Assembly (NCBI GenBank): GCA_022793995.1
Contig: JAAWDY010000037.1
Span: forward strand, 1-42,252
Source: Coprococcus sp.
GTDB lineage: Bacteria; Bacillota; Clostridia; Lachnospirales; Lachnospiraceae
Length of the DNA: 42,252 nt
Reading direction: 5' to 3'
The notes beneath the pieces are model-generated. The model saw only the letters and a program-made list of their open reading frames with translations. It had not been told where the DNA came from and ran no database searches. Shown here one piece after another: positions 31,811-40,161 of the stretch. Position 1 is the stretch's first letter; every line of letters starts with the position of its first letter. The translations under genes and the position numbers were made by a program.

Positions 31811-32410
31811 ATGTCTGACATCATTTATACTTACCATGATACTGTTTACTTTAACATCACAAACCGTTGTAATTGTAACTGTATCTTCTGCATCCGCAAA
31901 GAAACCGACTCTGTAGGAGATGCCGGTACTCTCTGGCACGACCATAATCCCTCGTTTGAGGAAATCAAAACCGCCGTCGATGCCTTTGATTTCAGCGGTC
32001 ATGCTGAAGCCGTATTCTGTGGGTACGGGGAACCCACCTGCGCCTATGACAATCTCATTCAGACCGCACGCTACATGAAAGAAAAATATCCGCAAATTCA
32101 TCTGCGCATCAATACAAACGGTCTGGGAGAACGTTTTAACGAAGCCCCCATTGTCGAAGAGATGGCCTCCTGCATTGATTCCGTCTCCATCAGCCTTAAC
32201 GCCCCGGATGCCCAGCGATACCAGGAAGTGACTTGTCCTTCTTACGAAAATGCATTTTCAATCATGTTGGATTTTGCCAGGAAAGCGAAAGAGCACTTCT
32301 CTTCCGTGCAATTCAGCGTCGTGGATATCATCACGGAAGATGAAATCAAAGCCTGCAAAGAACTTGCGGACTCCATGGGAATCCCACTCCGAGTGAGGGT
32401 CTGTTCGTAA
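31811..32410 (+). CDS. Small radical SAM protein, TatD-associated type
   Basis: A 199-residue radical SAM protein. The 4Fe-4S motif CX3CX2C is seen in NITNRCNCNCIFCIRKE (Cys 19, 23 and 26 by count from the ATG), and the SAM-binding glycine motif is CGYGEPT. The sequence DSVGDAGTLW and overall size match the 'TatD family nuclease-associated radical SAM' group (TIGR04038 as I recall it), whose reaction is unknown. No auxiliary iron-sulfur domain is present, so it is a minimal core enzyme. No tatD gene is in the window; instead it is linked to an S-component and a B6 kinase. The last two codons and stop fall in a 14-bp tandem repeat. AAGGAGG precedes the ATG. Confidence 0.87.
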   Translation: MSDIIYTYHDTVYFNITNRCNCNCIFCIRKETDSVGDAGTLWHDHNPSFEEIKTAVDAFDFSGHAEAVFCGYGEPTCAYDNLIQTARYMKEKYPQIHLRINTNGLGERFNEAPIVEEMASCIDSVSISLNAPDAQRYQEVTCPSYENAFSIMLDFARKAKEHFSSVQFSVVDIITEDEIKACKELADSMGIPLRVRVCS

Positions 32411-32450
32411 AAATCTGTTCGTAAAAATCTGTTCGTAAAAATCTGTTCCT
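32401..32450. repeat. 14-bp tandem repeat across the radical SAM stop codon
   Basis: Three exact copies of CTGTTCGTAAAAAT (32401-32442) plus a partial fourth. The first copy supplies the final Cys-Ser and the TAA. Because the stop is in unit one, copy-number change would not alter the protein. Confidence 0.95.
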
Positions 32451-32458
32451 ATAAAATT

Positions 32459-32492
32459 GCCGCACGGCTCTGAAATGAAAGAGTCGTACGGC
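32459..32492. terminator. Bidirectional terminator between convergent operons
   Basis: 13-bp stem GCCGCACGGCTCT / AGAGTCGTACGGC with one mismatch and a G.U pair, loop of 8 nt. T-rich on the plus-strand side (TTATCTATTTGTTATTTT), AATTTTAT on the minus-strand side. It serves the radical SAM gene and the 32542 gene. Confidence 0.85.
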
Positions 32493-32541
32493 AGTTATCT
32501 ATTTGTTATTTTAAAAAATCAGCAAATTGTGTTTCCTCTCT

Positions 32542-33051
32542 TTATCCAAAAATCCCACCAATCAAAACGTAGGACAAAAAGTACATGATAGCCGATGCGA
32601 TACACACCCCTACCACCACTGCGAGAAATGCTTTCTTCCAGTCAATGCCAAGAAGAGACGCAATCAGCGATCCGGTCCATGCCCCGGTTCCCGGAAGCGG
32701 TATCCCCACAAAGAGCACCAGCCCCCAGAACTCATACTTCTCAATCTTATCACTTTTACTCATGGCCTTTTTTTCCAGTTTCTCCACCAGAGGGCGGAAC
32801 AATTTCGTCTTCCGCAGCCACGCAAAAATCGGGCGGATCAAAAACAGGATAAAAGGAATCGGTATCAGGTTCCCCACCAGGCAGATCGGAATCGCCCGCC
32901 ACGTCGGAATGTCCAGGAACGCCGGTCCTGCGGCCAGAAGACCTCCCCTGAGTTCCAAGATCGGCACCATGGAGATAATAAATACCACCAGTTCCTTCGC
33001 CGCTTTTCCTCCCAGATTTGTCACAAACCATTGTACTAATGTCTCTGTCAT
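32542..33051 (-). CDS. Small multidrug export family membrane protein (PF06695 type)
   Basis: A 169-residue membrane protein with four to five helices, matching the COG2426 / Sm_multidrug_ex family. The signatures are VPILELRGGLLAAG near residues 29-42 and PLPGTGAWTGSLIASLLG near 118-135, which form re-entrant-type motifs resembling the DedA superfamily. The transport role is assigned by family name and is not well proven. It starts 8 bp after hisC and is last in the operon, followed by the bidirectional terminator. Confidence 0.88.
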   Translation of the reverse strand: MTETLVQWFVTNLGGKAAKELVVFIISMVPILELRGGLLAAGPAFLDIPTWRAIPICLVGNLIPIPFILFLIRPIFAWLRKTKLFRPLVEKLEKKAMSKSDKIEKYEFWGLVLFVGIPLPGTGAWTGSLIASLLGIDWKKAFLAVVVGVCIASAIMYFLSYVLIGGIFG

Positions 33052-33059
33052 AATACCTC

Positions 33060-34121
33060 CTATCGTCTCATAAATCGTTCGAGAAACGCAAACAATGTTT
33101 CCATCTCTTCCCGTGTCCCGATCGTGACCCGCAGATATTGTCTGATTCGCCCGCTGTCCCAGAATCTTACATAAATGCCGTTTTCCCGCAATGCCTGGAA
33201 TATATCCTTCGCGTCATAGTCCGGGTGCGACACAAAGATAAAATTCCCGGACGGTTTCGGAAAACAAAACCCAAGGCGGGAAAATTCTCTTACCGCCCAC
33301 TTTCTCGTCTCCACAATCTTATTGACCGTTTCTTCAAAATATTCCTTATCCTTCACTGCCTCGACACCGCATTTGAGCGACGCCTGAGTCATGGTATAGG
33401 AGTTAAAAGAATATTTCGCGTCGTTCAGATATCGTATCAATAGCGGGCTTCCGATCGCATAGCCGATTCGCATCCCCGCCATGGAACGTGCCTTTGAAAA
33501 TGTCTGGGTTATAATCAAGTTGTCATATTTTTCAAGCAGAGAAAGCGCGGACTTTCCGGCAAAATCGATATATGCCTCATCCACAATCACAACCACATCC
33601 TGGTTGTGACTGATGATATCTTCCACAAAATCTAACTCCTCATACACAGAAGTCGGAGCGTTCGGATTCGGGAATATGACCCCTCCGTTCTCCCCATAAT
33701 AGTCTTCCTTCACAATGCGAAAGTTCTCATCAAGCGGCTTACACTCATATGGAATCCGATATAAATCAGCCCAGACTTTGTAGAAGGAATACGTGATATC
33801 CGGGAAAAAAATGGGTTTTGGGGAGTTAAAAAAAGTCAAAAAACACATAGACAACACGTCGTCCGAACCAACTCCCACAAACACCTGGTCTTTTCCCACA
33901 TGATAGTACTGTGCGAGCGCTGTCACCAGTTTATCCGACGTTGGATCTGGGTATAACCGGAGCATATCGCCGTGCGCCCCCAAATCCTCCATGGCCCGGC
34001 AGACGCCCGGCGCAGGCGGATACGGATTCTCATTCGTATTCAGTTTAACTACCCGGCTCTGAGGCTGTTCGCCCGGCACATAAGGGGTAACCTTCCGGAT
34101 ATTTTTCTCAAAATCTTTCAT
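33060..34121 (-). CDS. hisC: Histidinol-phosphate aminotransferase
   Basis: PLP enzyme that converts imidazole acetol phosphate to histidinol phosphate; broad-range members also act on aromatic amino acids. 353 residues from ATG 34121, chosen because AGG lies 7 nt upstream; an in-frame ATG three codons earlier lies too close to it. Motifs: LNTNENPYPPAPGV, VGVGSDDVLSM, IFPNPNAPTSV, VVIVDEAYIDFAG, and the PLP lysine in TQTFSKARSMAGMRIGYAIG. No other his genes are adjacent, so it may instead serve the aminotransferase pair it belongs to. It starts 10 bp after the upstream aminotransferase gene. Confidence 0.92.
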   Translation of the reverse strand: MKDFEKNIRKVTPYVPGEQPQSRVVKLNTNENPYPPAPGVCRAMEDLGAHGDMLRLYPDPTSDKLVTALAQYYHVGKDQVFVGVGSDDVLSMCFLTFFNSPKPIFFPDITYSFYKVWADLYRIPYECKPLDENFRIVKEDYYGENGGVIFPNPNAPTSVYEELDFVEDIISHNQDVVVIVDEAYIDFAGKSALSLLEKYDNLIITQTFSKARSMAGMRIGYAIGSPLLIRYLNDAKYSFNSYTMTQASLKCGVEAVKDKEYFEETVNKIVETRKWAVREFSRLGFCFPKPSGNFIFVSHPDYDAKDIFQALRENGIYVRFWDSGRIRQYLRVTIGTREEMETLFAFLERFMRR

Positions 34122-34131
34122 ATGTATCATC

Positions 34132-35322
34132 CTACTTTTGATACTCTGCCATAAGTTCCCTGAATTTCGGCAGAGAATTTACAATGGTTTCATATGCGAC
34201 ACAGTATGCGATCCGCACGTATCCCGGACAGCCAAAAGAACTTCCCGGAACAATAAGAATATGATATTTCTTAGCCGCAGCGCAGAATGCTTTTTCATCT
34301 TCAATAGGAGACTTCACAAAAAGATAGAATGCTCCCTGCGGCTTGATGCATTCAAATCCGCACTCTGTCAGACCATTAAAAAGCATCTCCCGGTTCCGGT
34401 CATAGTAGGAAATATCCGTCTTTTCATTCAGGCATTTTGCGATCACTTTCTGCTGGAGCGTGGGCGCATTCACAAATCCTAGAATCCGGTTTGCCACATT
34501 CGCGGCGGAGATCACCATCTCGCTGTCTGAAACCTCGTCCGGTATCACCAGATATCCAATCCGCTCTCCTGGAAGGGACAATGACTTACTATATGAATAG
34601 CCTACGATTGTATTTGCATAGTATTTTGTCAGATACGGAACTTCGATTCCATCGTAAGCAAGTTCCCGGTATGGTTCATCCGAGATCAGGAAAATATCGG
34701 TTCCAAATTCCTTCTGCTTTTCCTCCATAATGGAAGCCATTTTCTTGATCGTCTCCTCAGAATAGACCACCCCCGTGGGATTGTTCGGCGTATTCACGAT
34801 AACCGCTTTTGTCTTTGCTGTGATTTTTTGCTCAAATTCATCCAGTTTGGGCTGAAAGTCCACTGTATTCGGTGAAATCTCTACCAGAACTCCGTCGTAA
34901 TTATCCACATAGCTCCTGTATTCTCCAAAATAGGGGGCAAAAACGATCACTTCCTCACCAGGATTCAGCAGCGTTTTCAAGATGACGTTCAGTCCACCCG
35001 CCGCTCCGACAGTCATCGTGATGTTCTTTGCTGAAAATGCAGTGTCGAACCGTGCGTTCAAAGAATCCGCCACGTTCTGGCGCACGTCTTCATACCCTGC
35101 ATTGCTGTTGGTATATCCATGCAGTGCCAGGGAATCCTCTTCATTTACCAATTCAAGTATCGCTGTCTTCACCGCCTCCGGCGCTGCCACATTCGGGTTG
35201 CCCAGACTGAAATCATATACATTTTCTGCCCCATAAAGCTTCGCCATGCGGGTTCCCTCTTCAAACATAGCACGGATAGCGGAACTGTTCGCCACCATGC
35301 CTTCCATCTTCTTAGAAATCAT
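34132..35322 (-). CDS. Class I/II PLP-dependent aminotransferase (aspartate aminotransferase-like)
   Basis: A 396-residue fold-type I aminotransferase. Motifs: YDFSLGNPNVAAPEAV, HGYTNSNAGYEDVR, VGAAGGLNVILKTLLNPG, NTPNNPTGVVYS, LISDEPYRELAYDG, the PLP lysine in VGYSYSKSLSLPGERIGYLV, and the C-terminal substrate Arg in YVRIAYCV. Many Clostridia annotate this group as aspartate or aromatic aminotransferase; substrate not fixed. It is sandwiched tightly between the DUF2156 gene (31 bp) and hisC, so three amino-acid-related proteins are coexpressed. Confidence 0.92.
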   Translation of the reverse strand: MISKKMEGMVANSSAIRAMFEEGTRMAKLYGAENVYDFSLGNPNVAAPEAVKTAILELVNEEDSLALHGYTNSNAGYEDVRQNVADSLNARFDTAFSAKNITMTVGAAGGLNVILKTLLNPGEEVIVFAPYFGEYRSYVDNYDGVLVEISPNTVDFQPKLDEFEQKITAKTKAVIVNTPNNPTGVVYSEETIKKMASIMEEKQKEFGTDIFLISDEPYRELAYDGIEVPYLTKYYANTIVGYSYSKSLSLPGERIGYLVIPDEVSDSEMVISAANVANRILGFVNAPTLQQKVIAKCLNEKTDISYYDRNREMLFNGLTECGFECIKPQGAFYLFVKSPIEDEKAFCAAAKKYHILIVPGSSFGCPGYVRIAYCVAYETIVNSLPKFRELMAEYQK

Positions 35323-35353
35323 ATTATGTCCTGCTCCTTCCTCATTATGAACT

Positions 35354-36280
35354 TTACATCTTCTGTCCCTTGGCCGGCCTCACAATTCCTTTCTCAACCA
35401 AAAACGCCGGCTTATAGGAAAGTTTCGCCTTCCTTAGTCCTTCAATTCCCACATCGTCCTCACGGTTCACATAAAGATATTTTCCCAATGCTTCGTGCTC
35501 CACAAACTGCTGATTAATCACAGTATAAGCTCCATCCACATCCGCGAATGCCTTTTCAATATGCACCACAAAGGTATCTTCATTGATTGCCTCTCCCAGA
35601 GTGAACGCCACGATCTGACCGTCCACTCTCAGAAAACCGCCTTTTAGGTTCAGTTCCTTAAAAAGACGCAGCGAATTCAAAGTAACGCACATCTCTGCAT
35701 TCTTTTCCTCGTCATCTTCGCATCCGTTCTGGTTCCGCCACTTAAGCGCCATCTGAAAACATTCTTCCAGATTGTCTTCCGTCAAAGACTCATAGTTCCA
35801 GCTTCCTTCGTGTTCCGCCTTAAATTTATTAATGTGGTTTCTTTTGCTGTGAAGCTTCTTGCCCGATAGAGTCGCCAGCTTCTCCGCCTCATAGACATAG
35901 TCCGCCGCGTCTCTGTCATACTCGATCTCAAATTTCCCAGGAAACCAGTTCTCCAGCTTCGCAAAATTCTCTCTGGTGATCCCATACATCACAAAGGGCT
36001 CTCCTACGCTTTCGGCATAGCACGCCAATTCTGATATCACGTCCCTCACAGCCATATCCTCTCCTACCGGAAATGCATAACCGATTCCCGCACTGTTATC
36101 CCGGAACAAGATCACATCCTTATATTGGGCGAACTGCACATGATAATGCCTTGCCCACAGAAATACATTGGCAAATGTCCTATCACAGCTTCTACTGGGA
36201 AACCTATAAAAATACGATTTAATCAACTCCTGGTCCGAAAGCTGCGGTCTTCTGAATTCTATATCTGCTATCTCTGTCAT
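35354..36280 (-). CDS. DUF2156 protein (GNAT-like, LPG-synthase C-terminal type)
   Basis: A 308-residue soluble protein of the DUF2156 family, a tandem GNAT-like acyltransferase fold that in MprF and relatives transfers aminoacyl groups from tRNA to lipid. Here there is no membrane domain. Family landmarks: DQELIKSYFYRFPSRSCD near the start, LSGKKLHSKRNHINKF in the centre, and FTLGEAINEDTFVVHIEKAF plus YLYVNREDDVGIEGLRKAK in the C-terminal half. The standalone form is common in Clostridia and its acceptor is unknown. It is the first gene of an operon with two aminotransferases, behind a good promoter. Confidence 0.9.
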   Translation of the reverse strand: MTEIADIEFRRPQLSDQELIKSYFYRFPSRSCDRTFANVFLWARHYHVQFAQYKDVILFRDNSAGIGYAFPVGEDMAVRDVISELACYAESVGEPFVMYGITRENFAKLENWFPGKFEIEYDRDAADYVYEAEKLATLSGKKLHSKRNHINKFKAEHEGSWNYESLTEDNLEECFQMALKWRNQNGCEDDEEKNAEMCVTLNSLRLFKELNLKGGFLRVDGQIVAFTLGEAINEDTFVVHIEKAFADVDGAYTVINQQFVEHEALGKYLYVNREDDVGIEGLRKAKLSYKPAFLVEKGIVRPAKGQKM

Positions 36281-36360
36281 ATGTTACCTTCTTATTTATC
36301 CTTTTTCGTTCTCTTAACTGCATGGATTTTCCGTCGCTTCATTCACAAGCTACCTTCTGT

Positions 36361-36389
36361 GATATAGTTTCTCAAAAAACGTACGACAA
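36361..36389 (-). promoter_or_regulatory. Promoter of the DUF2156-aminotransferase-hisC operon
   Basis: TTGTCG (36384-36389), exactly 17 bp, TATATC (36361-36366) on the minus strand, about 80 bp before the DUF2156 start. Confidence 0.6.
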
Positions 36390-36421
36390 TATTCTGTAAC
36401 CTGCAATTTATCTCCCTCACA

Positions 36422-38158
36422 TCAGTTCTGAAAATGCATGTGGTACAAAGATTCATACACGCCTTTCTTTGCCAAAAGCTCTTCATGGGTTCCTTCTTCC
36501 GCAACTCCCTCTTCTGTCAGCACCAAAATTCTTCCGGCGTTGCGGATCGTTGTAAGCCTATGGGCAATGACAAAGGTCGTCCGATTCTTTGCCAAGCTTT
36601 CAAGAGACTGCTGCACCACTTTCTCACTCTCGTTATCCAGCGCCGAAGTCGCCTCGTCAAAAATGAGAATCGGCGGATTCTTGAGAAACACTCTGGCGAT
36701 GGAAAGTCTTTGCTTTTGTCCCCCGGAAAGTTTCACGCCCCTCTGTCCGATATCCGTATCGTATCCCTCCGGGAATCCCATGATAAATTCATGTGCGTTG
36801 GCGCGCCTTGCCGCCCGAATTACATCCTCGTCCGACGCATCTGGTTTTCCATAACGAATGTTATCCATAATCGTACCGGCAAACAAGTACACGTCCTGCT
36901 GCACAATGCCGATATTATTTCTCAGGTCGTCCAGCTTCATATCACGGATGTCCGTCCCATCGATCAAAACCGCCCCTTCTGAAACCTCATAAAACCTGGG
37001 AATCAGACTGCAAAGCGTCGTCTTCCCCACTCCGGAGGAACCTACAAGCGCTATATACTCGCCCGCCTGTACCTTTAGATTGATATGGTTCAGCACCCGC
37101 TCCTGGTTATCTTCATAGTGGAAAGAGACATTCTGAAATTCAATCTCACCCTTCAAAGAATCCACCGGAACAGCGTCCGGCTTGTCCGAAATATCCGGCG
37201 CAATGGAAAGTATTTCCAGAAAGCGCTCGAATCCGGTATAACCATTCTGGAACATCTCCGCAGAATTTACCAGTTTTTTTACCGGTTCGGTAAAATTGTT
37301 GATATAAAGCAGGAACGTAATTAAGTCTGAGACGCTAACCTTTCCCACCGTCAGAAAACTTCCGCCTGCGACAAGCACTCCCACTGTCACCAAGGTGGTT
37401 AACGCGTTCAGGCCGGAATGGTACATTCCCATGTAGCGATAGCTGTTCCTTTTCGCTTTGACAAAATTATTGTTTCCCACACTGAACTTTTTTAATTCTT
37501 CCTGTTCGTTTGCAAAAGATTTTACCACCCGGATTCCAGATAAACTGTCCTCAATCTGGCTGTTGATATCAGCAATTCTGGCGCGGTTCTGGGCAAACGC
37601 CCGCTTCATCTTAATATTGTAGTAAATCGCATACACAAGCATAACCGGAACAAACCCAAAAGCCACGGCCGTAAGTTTCGCATTGACCTGTAGCAGAATT
37701 ACAAAGGAACCCACGATTTTAATAATAGAAATCAACACATCCTCCGGTCCATGGTGGAGGAGTTCGCTGATGTCAAACAAATCGTTGGTAATCCTTGACA
37801 GAAGATGCCCTACCTTCTGGTTATCGTAAAAAGCAAAGGTCAATTTCTGGTAATGCCCAAAAATATCGCTTCGCATATCCGCTTCCATCTTGGCGCCCAT
37901 GATATGCCCAAAATATGCAATATAATAGTTGCATCCAAACTCTACCAGCACGAGGATCACCAAAAGCGCGCCCAGCATCAATATGGCATCTCCCGCCGCG
38001 TCCGTCTCAAAATACACCACCTCGTTCGTAATGTAGCGGACTACCAGCGGAATCACGAGCGTTACTGCCGCTCCGATAACTGCAAAAAACAAATCGCTAA
38101 AAAGTAGGAATTTATACGGCTTGTAATACGCAAAAAGTTTCTTTAGTTTCTCCCACAT
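36422..38158 (-). CDS. ABC exporter, fused permease and ATPase
   Basis: A 578-residue half-size ABC exporter of the MsbA/LmrA type; it should act as a homodimer or heterodimer. Six transmembrane helices occupy about 15-310; the nucleotide-binding domain follows with Walker A GSSGVGKTTL, Q-loop IGIVQQDVYLFAG, signature LSGGQKQR, Walker B ILIFDEATSALD and H-loop IAHRLTTI. All catalytic residues are intact, so no partner is required. Substrate unknown (lipid, drug or peptide). It begins 20 bp after the prfA stop and is probably the last gene of the DUF1385-prmC-prfA transcript. Confidence 0.93.
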   Translation of the reverse strand: MWEKLKKLFAYYKPYKFLLFSDLFFAVIGAAVTLVIPLVVRYITNEVVYFETDAAGDAILMLGALLVILVLVEFGCNYYIAYFGHIMGAKMEADMRSDIFGHYQKLTFAFYDNQKVGHLLSRITNDLFDISELLHHGPEDVLISIIKIVGSFVILLQVNAKLTAVAFGFVPVMLVYAIYYNIKMKRAFAQNRARIADINSQIEDSLSGIRVVKSFANEQEELKKFSVGNNNFVKAKRNSYRYMGMYHSGLNALTTLVTVGVLVAGGSFLTVGKVSVSDLITFLLYINNFTEPVKKLVNSAEMFQNGYTGFERFLEILSIAPDISDKPDAVPVDSLKGEIEFQNVSFHYEDNQERVLNHINLKVQAGEYIALVGSSGVGKTTLCSLIPRFYEVSEGAVLIDGTDIRDMKLDDLRNNIGIVQQDVYLFAGTIMDNIRYGKPDASDEDVIRAARRANAHEFIMGFPEGYDTDIGQRGVKLSGGQKQRLSIARVFLKNPPILIFDEATSALDNESEKVVQQSLESLAKNRTTFVIAHRLTTIRNAGRILVLTEEGVAEEGTHEELLAKKGVYESLYHMHFQN

Positions 38159-38178
38159 ACCCTTTTCCTCTCAAAATT

Positions 38179-39252
38179 TTACATCTCATTCATCTTCGCC
38201 AGCTTCGCGGTCTGATCTGCAGCGATCAGGCTGTCGATGATCTCGTCCAAATCCCCGTTCAGCGTCCCGCCAAGCTTATGAAGCGTCAGTTTGATTCTGT
38301 GATCCGTCACACGCCCCTGGGGGAAATTATAAGTACGGATCTTTTCCGAACGATCCCCTGTCCCAATCTGGCTCCGCCTTGCCTCCGCCTCGGATGCCTG
38401 CTGCTTTTCCAATTCTAGTTCATATAATTTTGAACGCAGAAGCCGGAACGCCTTTTCCCTGTTCTGAAGCTGGGATTTTTCTGTCTGGCTATAGATTACA
38501 ATTCCTGTCGGATAATGGGTCAGACGCACCGCCGAGTCCGTAGTATTCACGCACTGACCTCCATTTCCCGACGCACGCATAACGTCGATACGGATATCCT
38601 TCTCGTCAATCACTACGTCCACTTCCTCTGCCTCCGGCATCACTGCTACCGTGACCGTGGAAGTATGGATACGTCCGCCGCTCTCCGTCTCCGGCACACG
38701 CTGAACCCGGTGTACCCCGCTCTCATATTTCATACGAGAATACGCCCCTTGACCGCTTAACATGAACACAACTTCCTTGAAGCCGCCGATCCCATTTTCA
38801 TTCAGGGAAATCATCTCTGTCTTCCAGCGTCTACTGTCCGCATAGTGGACATACATACGATAGATCTCCGCCGCAAACAGCGCCGCCTCGTCTCCGCCCG
38901 CTCCCGCGCGGATCTCCACAATTACGTTCTTATCGTCGTTCGGATCCTTGGGGAGCAAAAGAATCTTGAGTTCCAGCTCCAGCTCCTCGATCCGCCGCTT
39001 GGAATCGTTGATCTCCTCCTTGGCAAGCTCCCTCATCTCCTCGTCGCTTTCTTCCTCCAAGAGGGATAAGCTGTCTTCTATGTTCTGCTTGCAATTCTTA
39101 TATTCTTTATATGCTTCAATAATCGGAATCAAATCGTTCTGCTCTTTCATCAGACTGCGGAAACGCTCCTGGTTGTTCACCACATCCGGCTCCTGCAGTT
39201 CTCCCATAATCTCCTCATAGCGAATGAGCAGGTCCTCTAATTTATCAAACAT
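38179..39252 (-). CDS. prfA: Peptide chain release factor 1
   Basis: RF1 reads UAA and UAG and triggers peptide release. 357 residues, the normal length. The catalytic GGQ is at 231-233 ([20 protein letters not shown]), and the codon-reading tripeptide PET is at 187-189 in VQRVPETE, the RF1-type P-x-T rather than the SPF of RF2. AAGGAGG precedes the ATG. It follows prmC, whose product methylates the GGQ glutamine. Confidence 0.98.
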   Translation of the reverse strand: MFDKLEDLLIRYEEIMGELQEPDVVNNQERFRSLMKEQNDLIPIIEAYKEYKNCKQNIEDSLSLLEEESDEEMRELAKEEINDSKRRIEELELELKILLLPKDPNDDKNVIVEIRAGAGGDEAALFAAEIYRMYVHYADSRRWKTEMISLNENGIGGFKEVVFMLSGQGAYSRMKYESGVHRVQRVPETESGGRIHTSTVTVAVMPEAEEVDVVIDEKDIRIDVMRASGNGGQCVNTTDSAVRLTHYPTGIVIYSQTEKSQLQNREKAFRLLRSKLYELELEKQQASEAEARRSQIGTGDRSEKIRTYNFPQGRVTDHRIKLTLHKLGGTLNGDLDEIIDSLIAADQTAKLAKMNEM

Positions 39253-39290
39253 TTTTCTTGCCTCCTTATTGTTCTGCTTTATGAACGTAA

Positions 39291-39314
39291 AGGTATACCC
39301 AAAGGGTATTACCT
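39291..39314 (-). other. Intercistronic hairpin between prmC and prfA
   Basis: The minus strand reads AGGTAATACCC-TTT-GGGTATACCT: a 10-bp stem with one bulged A right after the prmC stop. There is no U-run, so it is more likely an RNA processing or stability element than a terminator. Confidence 0.5.
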
Positions 39315-39315
39315 C

Positions 39316-40161
39316 CTAGTTTTTATTATGCCTATTGTACACACCGGATATAACGCGGTCAAGTCCCGCCAGATCCTTCTGGATACGGATTTCCCGGAAC
39401 CCTTCCCTGGCAAGAAGCACATGTACCGCGCTTCCTTGGTCGTGCCCGATCTCCAGATAAATTCTTCCTCCATCTGCAAGATACCGGGGCGCTTCCTTTG
39501 ATAGTATCCGATAAAAGTATAAACCGTCCTCCCCGCCGTCAAGCGCGGATACCGGATCATGAAGCCGCACTTCCTCATCCAGCTCCTCAATTACCCTTGT
39601 CGGAATATACGGGGGATTGGAAACAATCACGTCAAACTTGCCTTCCATCTGTCCAAACATATCGCTCTGAAAAAACGCGACGTCCGCCCCCAGCGCCCTG
39701 GCATTCTTTCCGGCTATCCGAAGCGCTTCCTCTGAAATGTCCGAAGCTGTCACTGTGATATCGGGACATCGTACCTTAAGACTCACGGCGATGCATCCCG
39801 ACCCGGTACAGAGATCCAGCACCCGCATTCCTGGCTTTACAGTCCGTAGCACTTCCTCCACCAGAATCTCCGTCTCCTGTCTGGGAACGAGCACCGCCTC
39901 ATTAACCGCAAATTCAAGTCCCATAAAGTTCTGGACTCCGGTCAGATGTTGCACTGGAACCCGGCTGGCCCGCTTTTTCGCAAGCTCCAGAAATCGGCCC
40001 GCTTCCTCCGCCGGCATCTCCTTTTCTCCGTCCGCATAGTACCGCGTCCTGTCCATTCCTGTGATATGCTCCAGTAAAATCCATGCATCGCTCGACGCGT
40101 CTGCAATATTCTGCTTTTTTAGTTCTTCTAGTACGCTTCGATATACTTCCTGGTACGTCAC
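39316..40161 (-). CDS. prmC: Release factor glutamine N5-methyltransferase PrmC
   Basis: SAM-dependent methyltransferase that modifies the Gln of the GGQ motif in RF1 and RF2. 281 residues: N-terminal helical domain (1-75), then VLVPRQETEILVEEVL, VLDLCTGSGCIAVSL (SAM site) and catalytic SNPPYIPT (NPPY 182-185). The start codon is GTG, overlapping the DUF1385 stop by 4 bp (GTGA), with GGCAGGAA just upstream. Genes for enzyme and substrate (prfA) are adjacent. Confidence 0.97.
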   Translation of the reverse strand: MTYQEVYRSVLEELKKQNIADASSDAWILLEHITGMDRTRYYADGEKEMPAEEAGRFLELAKKRASRVPVQHLTGVQNFMGLEFAVNEAVLVPRQETEILVEEVLRTVKPGMRVLDLCTGSGCIAVSLKVRCPDITVTASDISEEALRIAGKNARALGADVAFFQSDMFGQMEGKFDVIVSNPPYIPTRVIEELDEEVRLHDPVSALDGGEDGLYFYRILSKEAPRYLADGGRIYLEIGHDQGSAVHVLLAREGFREIRIQKDLAGLDRVISGVYNRHNKN

